A stretch of DNA of 64,000 nucleotides. Origin: Fimbriimonadia bacterium (GTDB lineage Bacteria; Armatimonadota; Fimbriimonadia; Fimbriimonadales; Fimbriimonadaceae). Positions within the stretch are counted from its first letter, which is position 1. Each line of letters begins with the position of its first letter. Location of the stretch: positions 124,001 through 188,000 of the forward strand of contig JAUIKO010000001.1 in NCBI GenBank assembly GCA_030430755.1, read 5' to 3'. The position numbers and the translations under genes were made by a program. Positions 18,155-27,567 of the stretch are shown here, piece by piece. Below the pieces are notes generated by a model, which ran no database searches, was not told where the DNA came from, and worked only from the letters and a program-made list of their open reading frames with translations.

Positions 18155-19219
18155 ATGTCACAAGGAGATCAAGGAGATAAAACAGAAGCACCTACAGCGA
18201 AAAGAAGGGCAGACGCTAGAAGGAAAGGGACGGTAGCTAAATCACAGGATCTTACAGGTTCCTTGGTCATGTTAGCTTTTACAATAGTCCTCCCGTTTGT
18301 TTTCCGAACATCAGGAATGGATTTTCTATTTGCTTTTAAACGTGCACTTTTTCACTTGCCATCAGATATTACTTCATACCATATGTCTGGGTACTTGTTA
18401 AACCTTTTAGTACCAGCGTCTAAAATTGTTGTTCCTATTATGGTTGTCAGTGTTATTGCTGGTTTAACGATTAATTTTTCTCAAGTAGGATTTGTCTTTA
18501 GTGGAGAGACTTTGAAACCTAATTTGAATAAATTAAATCCAATGAATGGATTCAAAAGATTGTTTTCTTCCAGATCTATTGTAGAAGCTCTAAAGTTAAT
18601 ACTGAAATCAACGCTTTTTGGTTATGTAGCATGGTGTGTTATTAGTGATAGATGGGAAGAGTTTATTGGCTTCTCAGAGCTTATACCTTTAGCTGTAGCA
18701 TCAGAAGTTGGAAATATCATTAGAATTATTGCAATACGAGTTGCTCTTGTGTGGCTTATAATTGCAATATTCGACTATGCGTATCAGAAATATCAGACTG
18801 AAAAATCTCTTAAGATGACAAAAGATGAAGTTAAACGAGAGTTTCGTGAAATGGATACCGCGCCTGAGCTTAAGCAAGCGTTATCTAAAAAGCGTGCAGC
18901 TTTATTAAAAGGAAGAATGCAGAACCTTGTGCAGGATGCGGATGTTGTCGTTACGAATCCAGAACACTATTCTGTAGCTTTAAAATATGATTCTAGTGAA
19001 ATGATTGCTCCCATGGTAGTTGCGAAAGGGCAGGATTATTTAGCTCTGAAAATTAGGGAGATTGCAAGAAAGCATGATGTTCCAATAGTTCCAAGTCCTC
19101 CATTAGCTAGAGAACTTTATGCATCATGTGATGTTGGGGATATGGTGCCTAGAAATTTATTCCAGGCCGTTGCTGAAGTCTTAGCCTATGTATACAAAAT
19201 ATTAGGTAAGAAAAAATAG
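18155..19219 (+). CDS. flhB: Flagellar export switch protein FlhB
   Basis: 354 residues. The N-terminus has the typical KTEAPTAKRRADARRKG motif, followed by four transmembrane helices and a cytoplasmic domain. FlhB switches export from rod/hook to filament substrates after self-cleavage at an NPTH motif. Here the motif reads N268-P269-E-H (TNPEHYSVALKYD): the scissile Asn-Pro is kept but Thr is replaced by Glu. No flhA follows: the cluster ends with a tRNA gene on the opposite strand 8 nt beyond the stop. Confidence 0.96.
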   Translation: MSQGDQGDKTEAPTAKRRADARRKGTVAKSQDLTGSLVMLAFTIVLPFVFRTSGMDFLFAFKRALFHLPSDITSYHMSGYLLNLLVPASKIVVPIMVVSVIAGLTINFSQVGFVFSGETLKPNLNKLNPMNGFKRLFSSRSIVEALKLILKSTLFGYVAWCVISDRWEEFIGFSELIPLAVASEVGNIIRIIAIRVALVWLIIAIFDYAYQKYQTEKSLKMTKDEVKREFREMDTAPELKQALSKKRAALLKGRMQNLVQDADVVVTNPEHYSVALKYDSSEMIAPMVVAKGQDYLALKIREIARKHDVPIVPSPPLARELYASCDVGDMVPRNLFQAVAEVLAYVYKILGKKK

Positions 19220-19227
19220 AAACTAAA

Positions 19228-19302
19228 TGGAGCGGGAGAAGAGATTCGAACTCTCGACCCTCTCGTTGGCAACGAGATGCTCTACCACTGAGCTACTCCC
19301 GC
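19228..19302 (-). tRNA. tRNA-Gly (anticodon GCC)
   Basis: On the minus strand the sequence folds as a standard cloverleaf: acceptor GCGGGAG paired with CTCCCGC, D-arm GCTC..GAGC, anticodon stem CTCGT/ACGAG around the loop TTGCCAA (anticodon GCC), and T-arm loop TTCGAAT. The 3' CCA is encoded (TGG at 19228-19230 on the plus strand). It lies between flhB and enolase on the opposite strand. Confidence 0.97.
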
Positions 19303-19476
19303 TCATTTATATGTATATATTACCTAATGTTCATGGATTAAAACGAATGAAAGGATGTTTTTTACATAATTTTCTTGAAAATATTTTTTAGATAAATACA
19401 ATTTACGATAAAAAAGGGAATATTACTTTAATAAAAAGTAAAATATTGCTTAAGGAACTTGTAGGTATGGAGTGTT

Positions 19477-20763
19477 ATGAGCTATATAGAAGAGATTTTT
19501 GCTAGACAAATTATAGATAGTCGAGGGTTTCCAACCATTGAGGTGGATGTATTATTAACAGATCAAACATTAGGTAGGGCAGCTGTTCCCAGTGGAGCAA
19601 GTACAGGGCAGTTTGAAGCAGTTGAGCTAAGAGATAATGATCCTTTATATTATTCAGGAAAAGGAGTGTCGAATGCTGTTGATAATGTGAATAATATTAT
19701 TTCTAAAGAAGTGATAGGTTTAGATGCTTTTGATCAGAGATTTATAGATCGGCTTTTAATAGAGATGGACGGTACTCCAAATAAGGCAAATTTAGGAGCA
19801 AATAGTATATTAGCCGTGTCATTAGCAGTAGCAAAAGCTGCTTCTGCTTCTTTAGACTTACCATTGTATAAATATCTGGGGGGAGCTATGGCTAATTTAT
19901 TGCCTGTTCCTATGATGAATATTTTGAATGGTGGCAAGCATGCAGATACAAATGTAGATTTTCAAGAATTTATGGTGCTTCCGGTCCATGCGGACTGTAT
20001 GAGTGAATCAATACGTTGGGGCTGTGAAATCTTTTATCATCTTAAAAAAGTTCTTCTTTCGAAAAATTTAAGTACGGGTGTTGGTGATGAAGGTGGTTTT
20101 GCTCCACAACTAGAATCTCAAGAAATGGCTTTTGATTTAATACTTGAGGCTATCAAAAATGCAGGATATGAGCCTGGGAAAGATGTTTATTTAGGGATAG
20201 ATTGCGCTGCCACGGAGTTTTACAAAGATGGTTTTTATACTTATAAAAATTCTGAATTAGGTAAAAAATCGTCAGAAGAACAGGTGGAGTATCTTGCCGA
20301 TTTATGTCTGAAGTATCCTATTATATCTGTTGAGGATGGTTTAGATGAGGAAGACTGGCGAGGCTGGCAATTACTCACAGAAAAAATTGGAAATCGTGTT
20401 CAACTTGTGGGAGATGATTTGTTTGTAACGAATACTTCCAGGTTAGCAAGAGGTATTAAGGATGGAGCTGCCAATTCTATTTTAGTTAAGGTAAATCAGA
20501 TTGGCACGTTAACTGAGACATTGGAAGCAGTTCAGCTTGCTCATCGAAATGGTTATTCAAGTGTTATGAGCCACCGTTCTGGCGAGACAGAGGATACAAC
20601 CATTTCCCATTTAGCGGTAGCTATGGGATGTGGTCAAATTAAGACAGGGGCTCCAAATAGAACAGATCGTGTTGCAAAATATAATGAATTAATAAGGATT
20701 GCTGAAGAGCTCGATGAAGAAGAATGTTATGCTGGGTCAAAAGCTTTTCATATCAGCCTATAA
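19477..20763 (+). CDS. eno: Enolase (2-phosphoglycerate dehydratase)
   Basis: 428 residues, the normal length. It interconverts 2-phosphoglycerate and PEP in glycolysis/gluconeogenesis. Family landmarks are all present: [50 protein letters not shown], the Mg2+ ligands in [21 protein letters not shown] and VGDDLFVTN, and the C-terminal signature [17 protein letters not shown]. The catalytic loop [12 protein letters not shown] is intact. GGAG stands 4 nt before the ATG, and a strong terminator follows the stop. It probably forms a single-gene transcript. Confidence 0.98.
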   Translation: MSYIEEIFARQIIDSRGFPTIEVDVLLTDQTLGRAAVPSGASTGQFEAVELRDNDPLYYSGKGVSNAVDNVNNIISKEVIGLDAFDQRFIDRLLIEMDGTPNKANLGANSILAVSLAVAKAASASLDLPLYKYLGGAMANLLPVPMMNILNGGKHADTNVDFQEFMVLPVHADCMSESIRWGCEIFYHLKKVLLSKNLSTGVGDEGGFAPQLESQEMAFDLILEAIKNAGYEPGKDVYLGIDCAATEFYKDGFYTYKNSELGKKSSEEQVEYLADLCLKYPIISVEDGLDEEDWRGWQLLTEKIGNRVQLVGDDLFVTNTSRLARGIKDGAANSILVKVNQIGTLTETLEAVQLAHRNGYSSVMSHRSGETEDTTISHLAVAMGCGQIKTGAPNRTDRVAKYNELIRIAEELDEEECYAGSKAFHISL

Positions 20764-20802
20764 ATATATTTTTTAGGTTGAGTTTTTTTTAGGGATATGA
20801 AT

Positions 20803-20848
20803 TTTAGAAAGTCCATCTTTTAGGATGGACTTTCTAAATGGTTTTTTT
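20803..20848 (+). terminator. Rho-independent terminator of eno
   Basis: A 15-bp perfect stem (arms 20803-20817 and 20824-20838, core AGAAAGTCCATC / GATGGACTTTCT) with a 6-nt loop, followed after TGG by a run of eight T. It sits 40 nt downstream of the eno stop, between convergent genes. The T-run is only on the eno side. Confidence 0.93.
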
Positions 20849-20875
20849 TAGAAATAAAACTATTTTATTCCATCC

Positions 20876-23215
20876 CTAGTTATACATATGTTTCCAGCAA
20901 AAACAATCCTTTTCTTTTGGTTTAATGAGTTCTTGAATAAGTTCGGGAGTGATTTCTATAGAAATGTGTTCCATGATATCTCCATTTTCATCAAAAAAGA
21001 ATTTTAGAATGATTTTTTCTGCCAGTCTGTGAATGATTTTTTCTAGTTCACGTACACCTTCTTCATGAGAGTAATGTTCGATTAAAAACTGAATGGATTC
21101 ATTATTGAAAAAGAGTTCATCAGGTTTGATATGAAAGGATGCTATAGCTCTAGGAATAATATAATGCTGTAAAATTTCAGCTTTTTCTTCTTGAGTATAT
21201 CCAGGGATTTCAATGATTTCCATTCTATCTTTAACGGGTTCAGGAATAGCATCGATAGAGTTTGCAGTACCTATAAAAATGCAATCACTTAAATCGAAAG
21301 GAAGATCGATATATCTATCGGTATAGTGGCAGTTCTCTCTGGGATCTAGAATCTCTAGTAATGTTGCAAGGATACCAGCTCCATCAGTATGGAATCCTCC
21401 TTTTTTAATTTTGTCAAGTTCATCTAAAATCACTACTGGATTCCTAGTGCCACAGTCCCGAATTCTTTTAATGATACTTCCCGGTTGAGAGCCTGCAATG
21501 GTTTTATTAAACCCTACAAGATCATAGGATTTATTTAGATATCCTAAGGATATTTTAATGCATTCTCGGTTTAATGCTTTAGCGATACTTGAGGCGATAC
21601 TGGTTTTACCAGTTCCAGGAGGACCAGATAAACATAAAATAGTTGCTCTGTGGTGGTGTTTGTTTATCAAATTTTCATTATTTTCAATATTATTTGTCGA
21701 GAATGGAGTGTCATCTCCTGCAGACTCGTCATCGATGTTTGGTTGATCGTTTGATTCGAGATGTATGTCACTGGATGAGTTTAGTGTTTTAATTTTTTTA
21801 CACTCTGTTTTTATCAATTTTTCGGTTCTTTTTTTCTTAAGAATCATACCTGCTAAGTATTCTCTAATTCGTGCTTTAATATCTGTTTGTCCATAATGGG
21901 ACTCTTCTAAACATTCAGACATTTTTTTCATGTTTAATGTTTCAATAGAGAGTTTATTCCAGGGAAGTTTGAGTAACCATTCATCGATATAAATTCTAGA
22001 TTTATGATAATCCTGCCCAGATTTATTTCCATCAGCAATATGTTGATATTCATTTAAAGCAGCGGATTTAACATATTCAGGAAGATCTGAACGAATAATT
22101 TTATCTTCTAGATTGTTATCGGCAGGAATATACATCGATATAATGCCTGCTTTTGGAGTATGTTCTTTTTGGGTATTTTCCCCCTCATCTCCAGTTGATT
22201 CTGACTTGGCAGGATTCTTGTCTTTTTCATCCGTGTTATCGATTTCTTGCTCATCTACCTGAGGCTTTTTTTCATAGTGTGGAGAAATTCTCGGAAGTAA
22301 GGATGTATAAAATTGGTTCATATTATCATGTACTTGGATGCAATGTCTTTTATAAGCATTCGAAATATAGACAAATTCTTTTTCAGTAAAATCGTGTTCT
22401 TTATTACAAATCATAGGGGAAGGAGGGGTATCTATCGATTCTAGTTTAACTTCGCCGGCAAGTTGAAGTGCAAATTGTGAATCATGAACTTCTTGTGAAG
22501 TTATGAGGATAGAGTTTGAAATTCTAATTGGTCTTCCTCGTTTTGTTTTTAATGTTTTTTGTGTATTGCAATCTTCAATAAAACTCTCATTCTGACTAGA
22601 ATCAGCAAATACTTGGTATATTAACGTCGCGGGAATACTTATTTCAACAGAACTTTCTTTAGAAGAGTGATTCAGAAGGTGAAATGAATTATTTTCTGGA
22701 GAATGATGATTCATTGGTTTTAAATCATGAGACATTAAACGGATATGGAGAATGTTTTCTTCTAATGACCATGTAACAGGCCCAGAACTTTTGCTTAGTA
22801 TAGAATCCGATCTCGATCCACTTCCAATAGAGCAGAGGAATGCCGTTCGCATATTGAAAGGATTCTCTTCTGGCTTACCATTTTCGTCGCAGTTGAGATG
22901 CCAGTGCGAATGTGTTTTGAAATCTAATGGAGTTGGTAGGGGAGTATCAGGAATGATATTTTTAGAAAGAAAAATGTCTAAGGGATAGTGGTCTGAGTTT
23001 AGTCCATTAGATTGAGAGAAAAAAGGAACATGGCCTTGAACTGGTCTTAAATCGATTTTACATTTTAGTATAGAATTTTCAAGCATGTTTTCAAGTTTGT
23101 TATGATCATTGCTTTTTTCACTGCTTGAAAAAAGAGTTGTTTTTGCGAATATCACAAATAAGAATGAAATGACATATCTGGTAGAAATAGTGTATATATA
23201 ACTGAATTTTTTCAT
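20876..23215 (-). CDS. Exported Lon-type AAA+ ATPase lacking the Lon protease domain (paralogue 1)
   Basis: 779 residues. The N-terminus is a signal peptide or anchor (RYVISFLFVIFAKTTLF, about 13-30). Residues 40-310 are a domain I do not recognise, and 320-352 is acidic and disordered. From about 357 it follows Lon: the helical neck (LPEYVKSAALNEYQHI, YIDEWLLKLPWN, SHYGQTDIKARIREYLA), an unusual ~55-residue acidic insert (465-520), Walker A GPPGTGKT (531-538), Walker B VVILDELDK (594-602), sensor-1 TAN (650-652), arginine finger DRMEIIEI (R664) and the lid (SHEEGVRELEKIIHRLAEK). The chain stops where Lon's S16 peptidase would begin, so there is no Ser-Lys dyad. It could unfold or remodel proteins but not degrade them. 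A related gene lies 183 nt upstream. Confidence 0.85.
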   Translation of the reverse strand: MKKFSYIYTISTRYVISFLFVIFAKTTLFSSSEKSNDHNKLENMLENSILKCKIDLRPVQGHVPFFSQSNGLNSDHYPLDIFLSKNIIPDTPLPTPLDFKTHSHWHLNCDENGKPEENPFNMRTAFLCSIGSGSRSDSILSKSSGPVTWSLEENILHIRLMSHDLKPMNHHSPENNSFHLLNHSSKESSVEISIPATLIYQVFADSSQNESFIEDCNTQKTLKTKRGRPIRISNSILITSQEVHDSQFALQLAGEVKLESIDTPPSPMICNKEHDFTEKEFVYISNAYKRHCIQVHDNMNQFYTSLLPRISPHYEKKPQVDEQEIDNTDEKDKNPAKSESTGDEGENTQKEHTPKAGIISMYIPADNNLEDKIIRSDLPEYVKSAALNEYQHIADGNKSGQDYHKSRIYIDEWLLKLPWNKLSIETLNMKKMSECLEESHYGQTDIKARIREYLAGMILKKKRTEKLIKTECKKIKTLNSSSDIHLESNDQPNIDDESAGDDTPFSTNNIENNENLINKHHHRATILCLSGPPGTGKTSIASSIAKALNRECIKISLGYLNKSYDLVGFNKTIAGSQPGSIIKRIRDCGTRNPVVILDELDKIKKGGFHTDGAGILATLLEILDPRENCHYTDRYIDLPFDLSDCIFIGTANSIDAIPEPVKDRMEIIEIPGYTQEEKAEILQHYIIPRAIASFHIKPDELFFNNESIQFLIEHYSHEEGVRELEKIIHRLAEKIILKFFFDENGDIMEHISIEITPELIQELIKPKEKDCFCWKHMYN

Positions 23216-23398
23216 AACCTTGTCCCCAAAACTTTATTAGTTCTCTGTCGGTAGATAATTTATATACCTATAGATTTTTTGAAGAAATATTCTGTTTTCT
23301 TCAAAATGTGTTGAATTTAAAATGCTACACATTTTATGTTTTTTTGATAAAACGAAACTTTGTTTTGATGCTGTAATATTCTTTTAGAGGTATATAAC

Positions 23399-24964
23399 TT
23401 ACGTATAGAGATGTCTCCAATGATCTTCTTTGTCTATGTCTTGAGTTGAGTTAAATGTATCGTGAATGAGTTCTTCCGTAACTAACACTGATGAGCTGGA
23501 TGAAACATTTCCATCTTTATCAAAAAAGTAATCGCTAAGAATTTTTTCTATGAGAAAGATGAGTTTTTTTTCTAGTCCTCTGACTCCTTTTTCTGTTGTA
23601 TATTCTTCGATAATCAATTGAATGATTTCATCTGAAATTAAGATTTCATCTTGTTTTAAATAGTACGACTCAATAATTCTTGGAATCATACACTCTTTAG
23701 CAATTTCTATTTTTTCTTCTGTGGTGTAACTGGGTATTTCAATGATTTCCATTCTGTCTAAGAGTGGTGCTGGAATACCAGATACATGATTTGCTGTGCA
23801 GATAAATAAGGTATTGCTTAAGTCAAAAGGAATATCAATATAGTGATCCGTAAAGTGAGAGTTTTCATTAGGATCTAAAATTTCTAGGAGGGTGTCTAGG
23901 ATTTGAGTGGATTCAGAATCGTTATCATCACCTTTGGTTTTATCTACCTCATCAATAAGAATAACAGGATTATTTTTTTTGCATGATCTCAATCTTTTGA
24001 TAATAATTCCAGGTTCTGCGCCAGAGTAGCTCTTTAAAAATCCTACCAGGTGATTTGCTTTTCTAATAGATCCAAAGGATATTTTGATATACTCTCGATT
24101 AATCGCTTGAGCTATTTTTCTAGCGATACTTGTTTTACCGGTACCAGGTGCACCTACTAGGCATAGTATAGTTCCTCGTGTATTTTTATGTTCAATACTC
24201 TTTGATCCAGCCATGGTATCCTTTGATAGATTTTTATATCGTACGTTTCTGAAAATTCGAGAAGCAAAGTAGGATCTGAGTCTTTCTTTTAAATCTGGTT
24301 GTCCAATGTGTGATTCATTGATGGAATTTACTATTTTATTGATATTTTCACACTCTGTGGATGAACTGTTCCAAGGTAATTTTAGAAGCCATTCTTCAAT
24401 ATATGTACGAGAATAATGATAGCTTGGATTAGATTGAAGGCCCTCCATTTTTTCGTATTCATCAAGAGCTATTTGTCGAACATGAGGAGGAATATCAGCT
24501 TTTTCTATCTTTGCTTTAAGCTGTAAATGCTTAGAAAGCATATGAATTTGTCTCACCTTATCTAAAACACTTCCTTGAATTTTTTTGGTGTTTTCAGCAT
24601 CAGTATCTGAACTGCTTTTTTCTTTTTCAGTTTCTGGAGATGATTTCTTGCCCATTTTGTTCTTTTCCGGCGGAACAGGGGGTTTTTTTTCAGTTGGTTG
24701 TGTTGAAGGATTTTCTGGTTTATCTTTGAAATTATCAGATGATTTAGATTCAGTTTCTGAATTTTCTATATCTTCTTTTGAATTTTTCACATCTTCTGTC
24801 TTATGATCATTGGAATTTCGTACTTGAATAATTCTATTAATAATTTCAGATCTTGTTTTTTTTTGAGGATGATTTGTGGTTGCATATACCAAAAAATCAC
24901 CTGGGTACAAAAGATTTGTTGAAAAGAGTATATATAAAAACAATAATTTCAAGTGATTTATCAT
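23399..24964 (-). CDS. Exported Lon-type AAA+ ATPase lacking the Lon protease domain (paralogue 2)
   Basis: 521 residues. An N-terminal signal-like segment (KLLFLYILFSTNLLY) is followed by a charged, proline/serine/glutamate-rich linker (about 35-130). The Lon helical neck comes next (IPPHVRQIALDEYEKM, YIEEWLLKLPWN, SHIGQPDLKERLRSYFA), then the AAA+ module: Walker A GAPGTGKT (271-278), Walker B PVILIDEVDK (333-342), sensor-1 TAN (390-392) and R404 in DRMEIIEI. The lid ends at KKLIFLIEK and about 45 residues finish the protein; the S16 peptidase domain is missing. It shares the architecture and even the C-terminal ending (a final H-x-Y-x) with its downstream neighbour but lacks that protein's ~300-residue N-terminal domain. 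A good ribosome site (CAGGAAAACACC) precedes the ATG. Confidence 0.85.
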   Translation of the reverse strand: MINHLKLLFLYILFSTNLLYPGDFLVYATTNHPQKKTRSEIINRIIQVRNSNDHKTEDVKNSKEDIENSETESKSSDNFKDKPENPSTQPTEKKPPVPPEKNKMGKKSSPETEKEKSSSDTDAENTKKIQGSVLDKVRQIHMLSKHLQLKAKIEKADIPPHVRQIALDEYEKMEGLQSNPSYHYSRTYIEEWLLKLPWNSSSTECENINKIVNSINESHIGQPDLKERLRSYFASRIFRNVRYKNLSKDTMAGSKSIEHKNTRGTILCLVGAPGTGKTSIARKIAQAINREYIKISFGSIRKANHLVGFLKSYSGAEPGIIIKRLRSCKKNNPVILIDEVDKTKGDDNDSESTQILDTLLEILDPNENSHFTDHYIDIPFDLSNTLFICTANHVSGIPAPLLDRMEIIEIPSYTTEEKIEIAKECMIPRIIESYYLKQDEILISDEIIQLIIEEYTTEKGVRGLEKKLIFLIEKILSDYFFDKDGNVSSSSSVLVTEELIHDTFNSTQDIDKEDHWRHLYT

Positions 24965-25177
24965 GGTGTTTTCCTGACAATGCTGTTAATTACTATTTTT
25001 TGGAATATTTCAAAAAACCTATATGGTAATGAGTTATGCTCATTTCTATAAATCTATAAAACAGGTAATTTTACTTAATAGTAGTGGGTGTTTATGGTAT
25101 TGGAATATAATCTATAAAATTTTCCATAAATGCGGTACTATATATTTGTTGGGCCTTTTCAATATAGGCAGATAGTT

Positions 25178-25741
25178 ATGATTACTTGTTCACTTGCAAA
25201 ACCTGAAGCAACATTAGATCAGGTTAGAAAAATGTATCCAAAATTACAAGCTACAGATGCTTCCATGGTAGCTACAGCTTTAGTATTGAGTGGAAGATAT
25301 GCTTTTTTGAATTACCAAGGTGAAATTTTCACTTGGCCAGAAGATATCGACAATCTTCCTAAAAAGATGCTACCTGAGATTCAGTTGCTAGATAAAGATG
25401 TTAATGAGGTAAATAAACAGAATTCAAAATCTGGATTGGAACCTGATACTCCTGAATTTAAACTTAACCTTGTGCCTAATTATAACAAGGTCGAGGAAAT
25501 TTTAAAAGATAGAGATGAGCTTTTAAAATTAGTGAGTGATTTACTAGAAGATGGTGTTGAGTATAGCTATGCACCTAACGACGTTGGATGGCAGTGGTCT
25601 TTAGAAAAAATAAATTGGACCACCGTGAGTAATGGGGAAACATCTAAGCGCGTAAAATTTCATGTTGATTTTTCTGGGAATTCTGTTGCTGTAGAGCATG
25701 GAGCTGCTTCCAAAAAGAAAAAAGCAAAAAAGAAGTCGTAG
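25178..25741 (+). CDS. Conserved-looking cytoplasmic protein of unknown function
   Basis: About 187 residues from the ATG at 25178; an upstream ATG at 25130 would add 16 unlikely-looking residues. No signal peptide or membrane span. The first half (LAKPEATLDQVRKMYPKLQATDASMVATALVLSGRY...) is alpha/beta and the C-terminus is a lysine-rich tail (KKKKAKKKS) that might bind nucleic acid. TATAAT at 25106-25111 is a plausible -10 box. I do not recognise the family. It is divergent from the Lon-like pair and convergent with cheA. Confidence 0.6.
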   Translation: MITCSLAKPEATLDQVRKMYPKLQATDASMVATALVLSGRYAFLNYQGEIFTWPEDIDNLPKKMLPEIQLLDKDVNEVNKQNSKSGLEPDTPEFKLNLVPNYNKVEEILKDRDELLKLVSDLLEDGVEYSYAPNDVGWQWSLEKINWTTVSNGETSKRVKFHVDFSGNSVAVEHGAASKKKKAKKKS

Positions 25742-25748
25742 AATCGTT

Positions 25749-25780
25749 GTTATTTAAAGCAAATATTTGCTTTAAATAAC
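25749..25780. repeat. 32-bp perfect palindrome between convergent genes, probable bidirectional terminator hairpin
   Basis: Arms 25749-25764 (GTTATTTAAAGCAAAT) and 25765-25780 are exact reverse complements with no spacer. It lies 8 nt after the stop of the unknown gene and 86 nt from the cheA stop on the other strand. There is no T-run on either side, so intrinsic termination is only moderately supported. An mRNA-stabilising hairpin is equally possible. Confidence 0.6.
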
Positions 25781-25866
25781 TTAAGATCGATTTAGCAATA
25801 CAACCATGAATAGAACTTCATAATCCATTTATTGATATAGTAGAATCGAGTTATATTCAAAAATAT

Positions 25867-27528
25867 TTATTCTTTTAAATCGATAGAAGTCTTTTGATCT
25901 CTTACAAGATGATTGATATCTATAATGAGAGCTATATTTCCGCTCCCTAGTATCGTTGATCCACTTATACCAGGAACTTCACCACAAAAATATCCGAGAG
26001 GCTTAATGACAACCTCCTGTTCTCCTGCAATCCCTTCAGTAATAAGACCTATAGGGTTGCCTAGATAATTTACTATAACCACAGAGCATTGATCATGCTT
26101 ATCAAAAGAGTGTTCTTTATCGTTATCATACAGAACCTTGTTCAACCAGATAAGAGATATTGGTTTTTCTCTGAATACGTATATATCTTTGCCGCAGATG
26201 TTTTGAATCTGATTTTTTTTAATAACGATGATTTCTATAATATACTCGAAGGGTAGAACATATGTGGTTTGAGATACCGTGACAAGTAAACCTCTGATAA
26301 TAGCTAGTGTAAGCGGGATTTTTAGGGTAAAAGTTGTTCCTATATCAAGCTCTGTATTTAAATCAATCACTCCTCCAAGTTTTTGTATATTGGATCTAAC
26401 GATATCCATTCCAACCCCTCGTCCAGATACTTCACTAACCTCTGTAGCTGTGCTGAAACCGCTTGTGAAAAGGAGGTGCAATGCTTCATTGTCGGACATT
26501 TTTTCCGCGCTTTCTTGACTGATTAAATTTTTTGTAATGGCTTTTGATTTAATTTTCTTGATATCAATGCCTTTACCATTATCTATGATATCAATTATGA
26601 TAGATTTTTCTTGATGTTTAGCATGGATCTGTATGGTTCCTTCTCGAGATTTGCCTTTTTTTTCTCTTTCATCCGGAGTTTCAATGCCGTGGTCAATACT
26701 ATTTCTAAGGATATGTAATAAAGGATCTCCAATGACTTCTAGAACACTTCGATCGAGTTCTGTATCGCCACCTGAGACTTCTAGTTTGACCTCCTTTCCA
26801 AGCTTATTTGCTAGGTCTCGGACAACTCTTGGGAATCGATTGAAAATCGTGTCTATTGGCATCATTCTTGCTCTCATGATTTGATCCTGTAAATCGCCCG
26901 TAATAATAGCAAGATGATCAATCGTTTTAGATAAGTTATTTATATCGCTGCCAGAAAATGCTTGAGAGAGATTCTGTTTAATTTGTGAAATCTTTGTGCG
27001 ATCAATCACAAGTTCTTCAACAAGATTCATGATATGATCTAGTCTTGAGATATCAACGCGAAGCGTCTGAGTGCCTTCGAGTATTTTTTCTGTATGGTTT
27101 GGTTTGAGAGGAAGATCTGTTTGTTTTTCGTCTATTCGATGAGAGGAAAAAGATTGAAGTTTTTTTACAATTTCGTTGGAGTCAAAATCATCGTTACCTG
27201 TTTTGGCGATAATTTTTAGTAATTGATTCAAAGAATCAACACTGCTCAGTAATGTATCTGTTATTTCTGTGGTTACTACCAACTCTTTACATCTAAGCTT
27301 ATCTAGAAGATTTTCAATTTCATGAGTGATAGAGGAAAAGTGAGTGAATCCCATAGCTCGACTACTCCCTTTAAGATTATGTGCAGCTCTGAAGATAAGT
27401 TGTAGATGATCTTGTGAGGTTTTTTTTTCAAGATTCAGGATCTCTGTCTCAAGAGTTTCCAATTGCTCCCGGGATTCTTGCATAAATAGATCGAGATATT
27501 GGGTCATATCAAAATCTGAATTCGTCAT
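25867..27528 (-). CDS. cheA: Chemotaxis histidine kinase CheA
   Basis: 553 residues. The N-terminal HPt domain carries the phosphorylated His in FRAAHNLKGSSRAMGF. After about 45 residues of linker comes the P3 dimerisation domain (LRVDISRLDHIMNLVEELVIDRT), the ATPase domain (N-box LLHILRNSIDHGIE, G1 IIDNGKGID, G2 GRGVGMDIV) and the CheW-like P5 domain. The CheY/CheB-binding P2 domain seems absent, since HPt runs almost directly into P3. An AAGGA ribosome site precedes the ATG. It is the second gene of a cheW-cheA pair, 40 nt behind cheW. No cheY, cheR, cheB or receptor gene lies in the window. Confidence 0.95.
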   Translation of the reverse strand: MTNSDFDMTQYLDLFMQESREQLETLETEILNLEKKTSQDHLQLIFRAAHNLKGSSRAMGFTHFSSITHEIENLLDKLRCKELVVTTEITDTLLSSVDSLNQLLKIIAKTGNDDFDSNEIVKKLQSFSSHRIDEKQTDLPLKPNHTEKILEGTQTLRVDISRLDHIMNLVEELVIDRTKISQIKQNLSQAFSGSDINNLSKTIDHLAIITGDLQDQIMRARMMPIDTIFNRFPRVVRDLANKLGKEVKLEVSGGDTELDRSVLEVIGDPLLHILRNSIDHGIETPDEREKKGKSREGTIQIHAKHQEKSIIIDIIDNGKGIDIKKIKSKAITKNLISQESAEKMSDNEALHLLFTSGFSTATEVSEVSGRGVGMDIVRSNIQKLGGVIDLNTELDIGTTFTLKIPLTLAIIRGLLVTVSQTTYVLPFEYIIEIIVIKKNQIQNICGKDIYVFREKPISLIWLNKVLYDNDKEHSFDKHDQCSVVIVNYLGNPIGLITEGIAGEQEVVIKPLGYFCGEVPGISGSTILGSGNIALIIDINHLVRDQKTSIDLKE

Positions 27529-27567
27529 GTCATTCCTTCTTGAGATCTATGTTTTTTAATGTATTGA

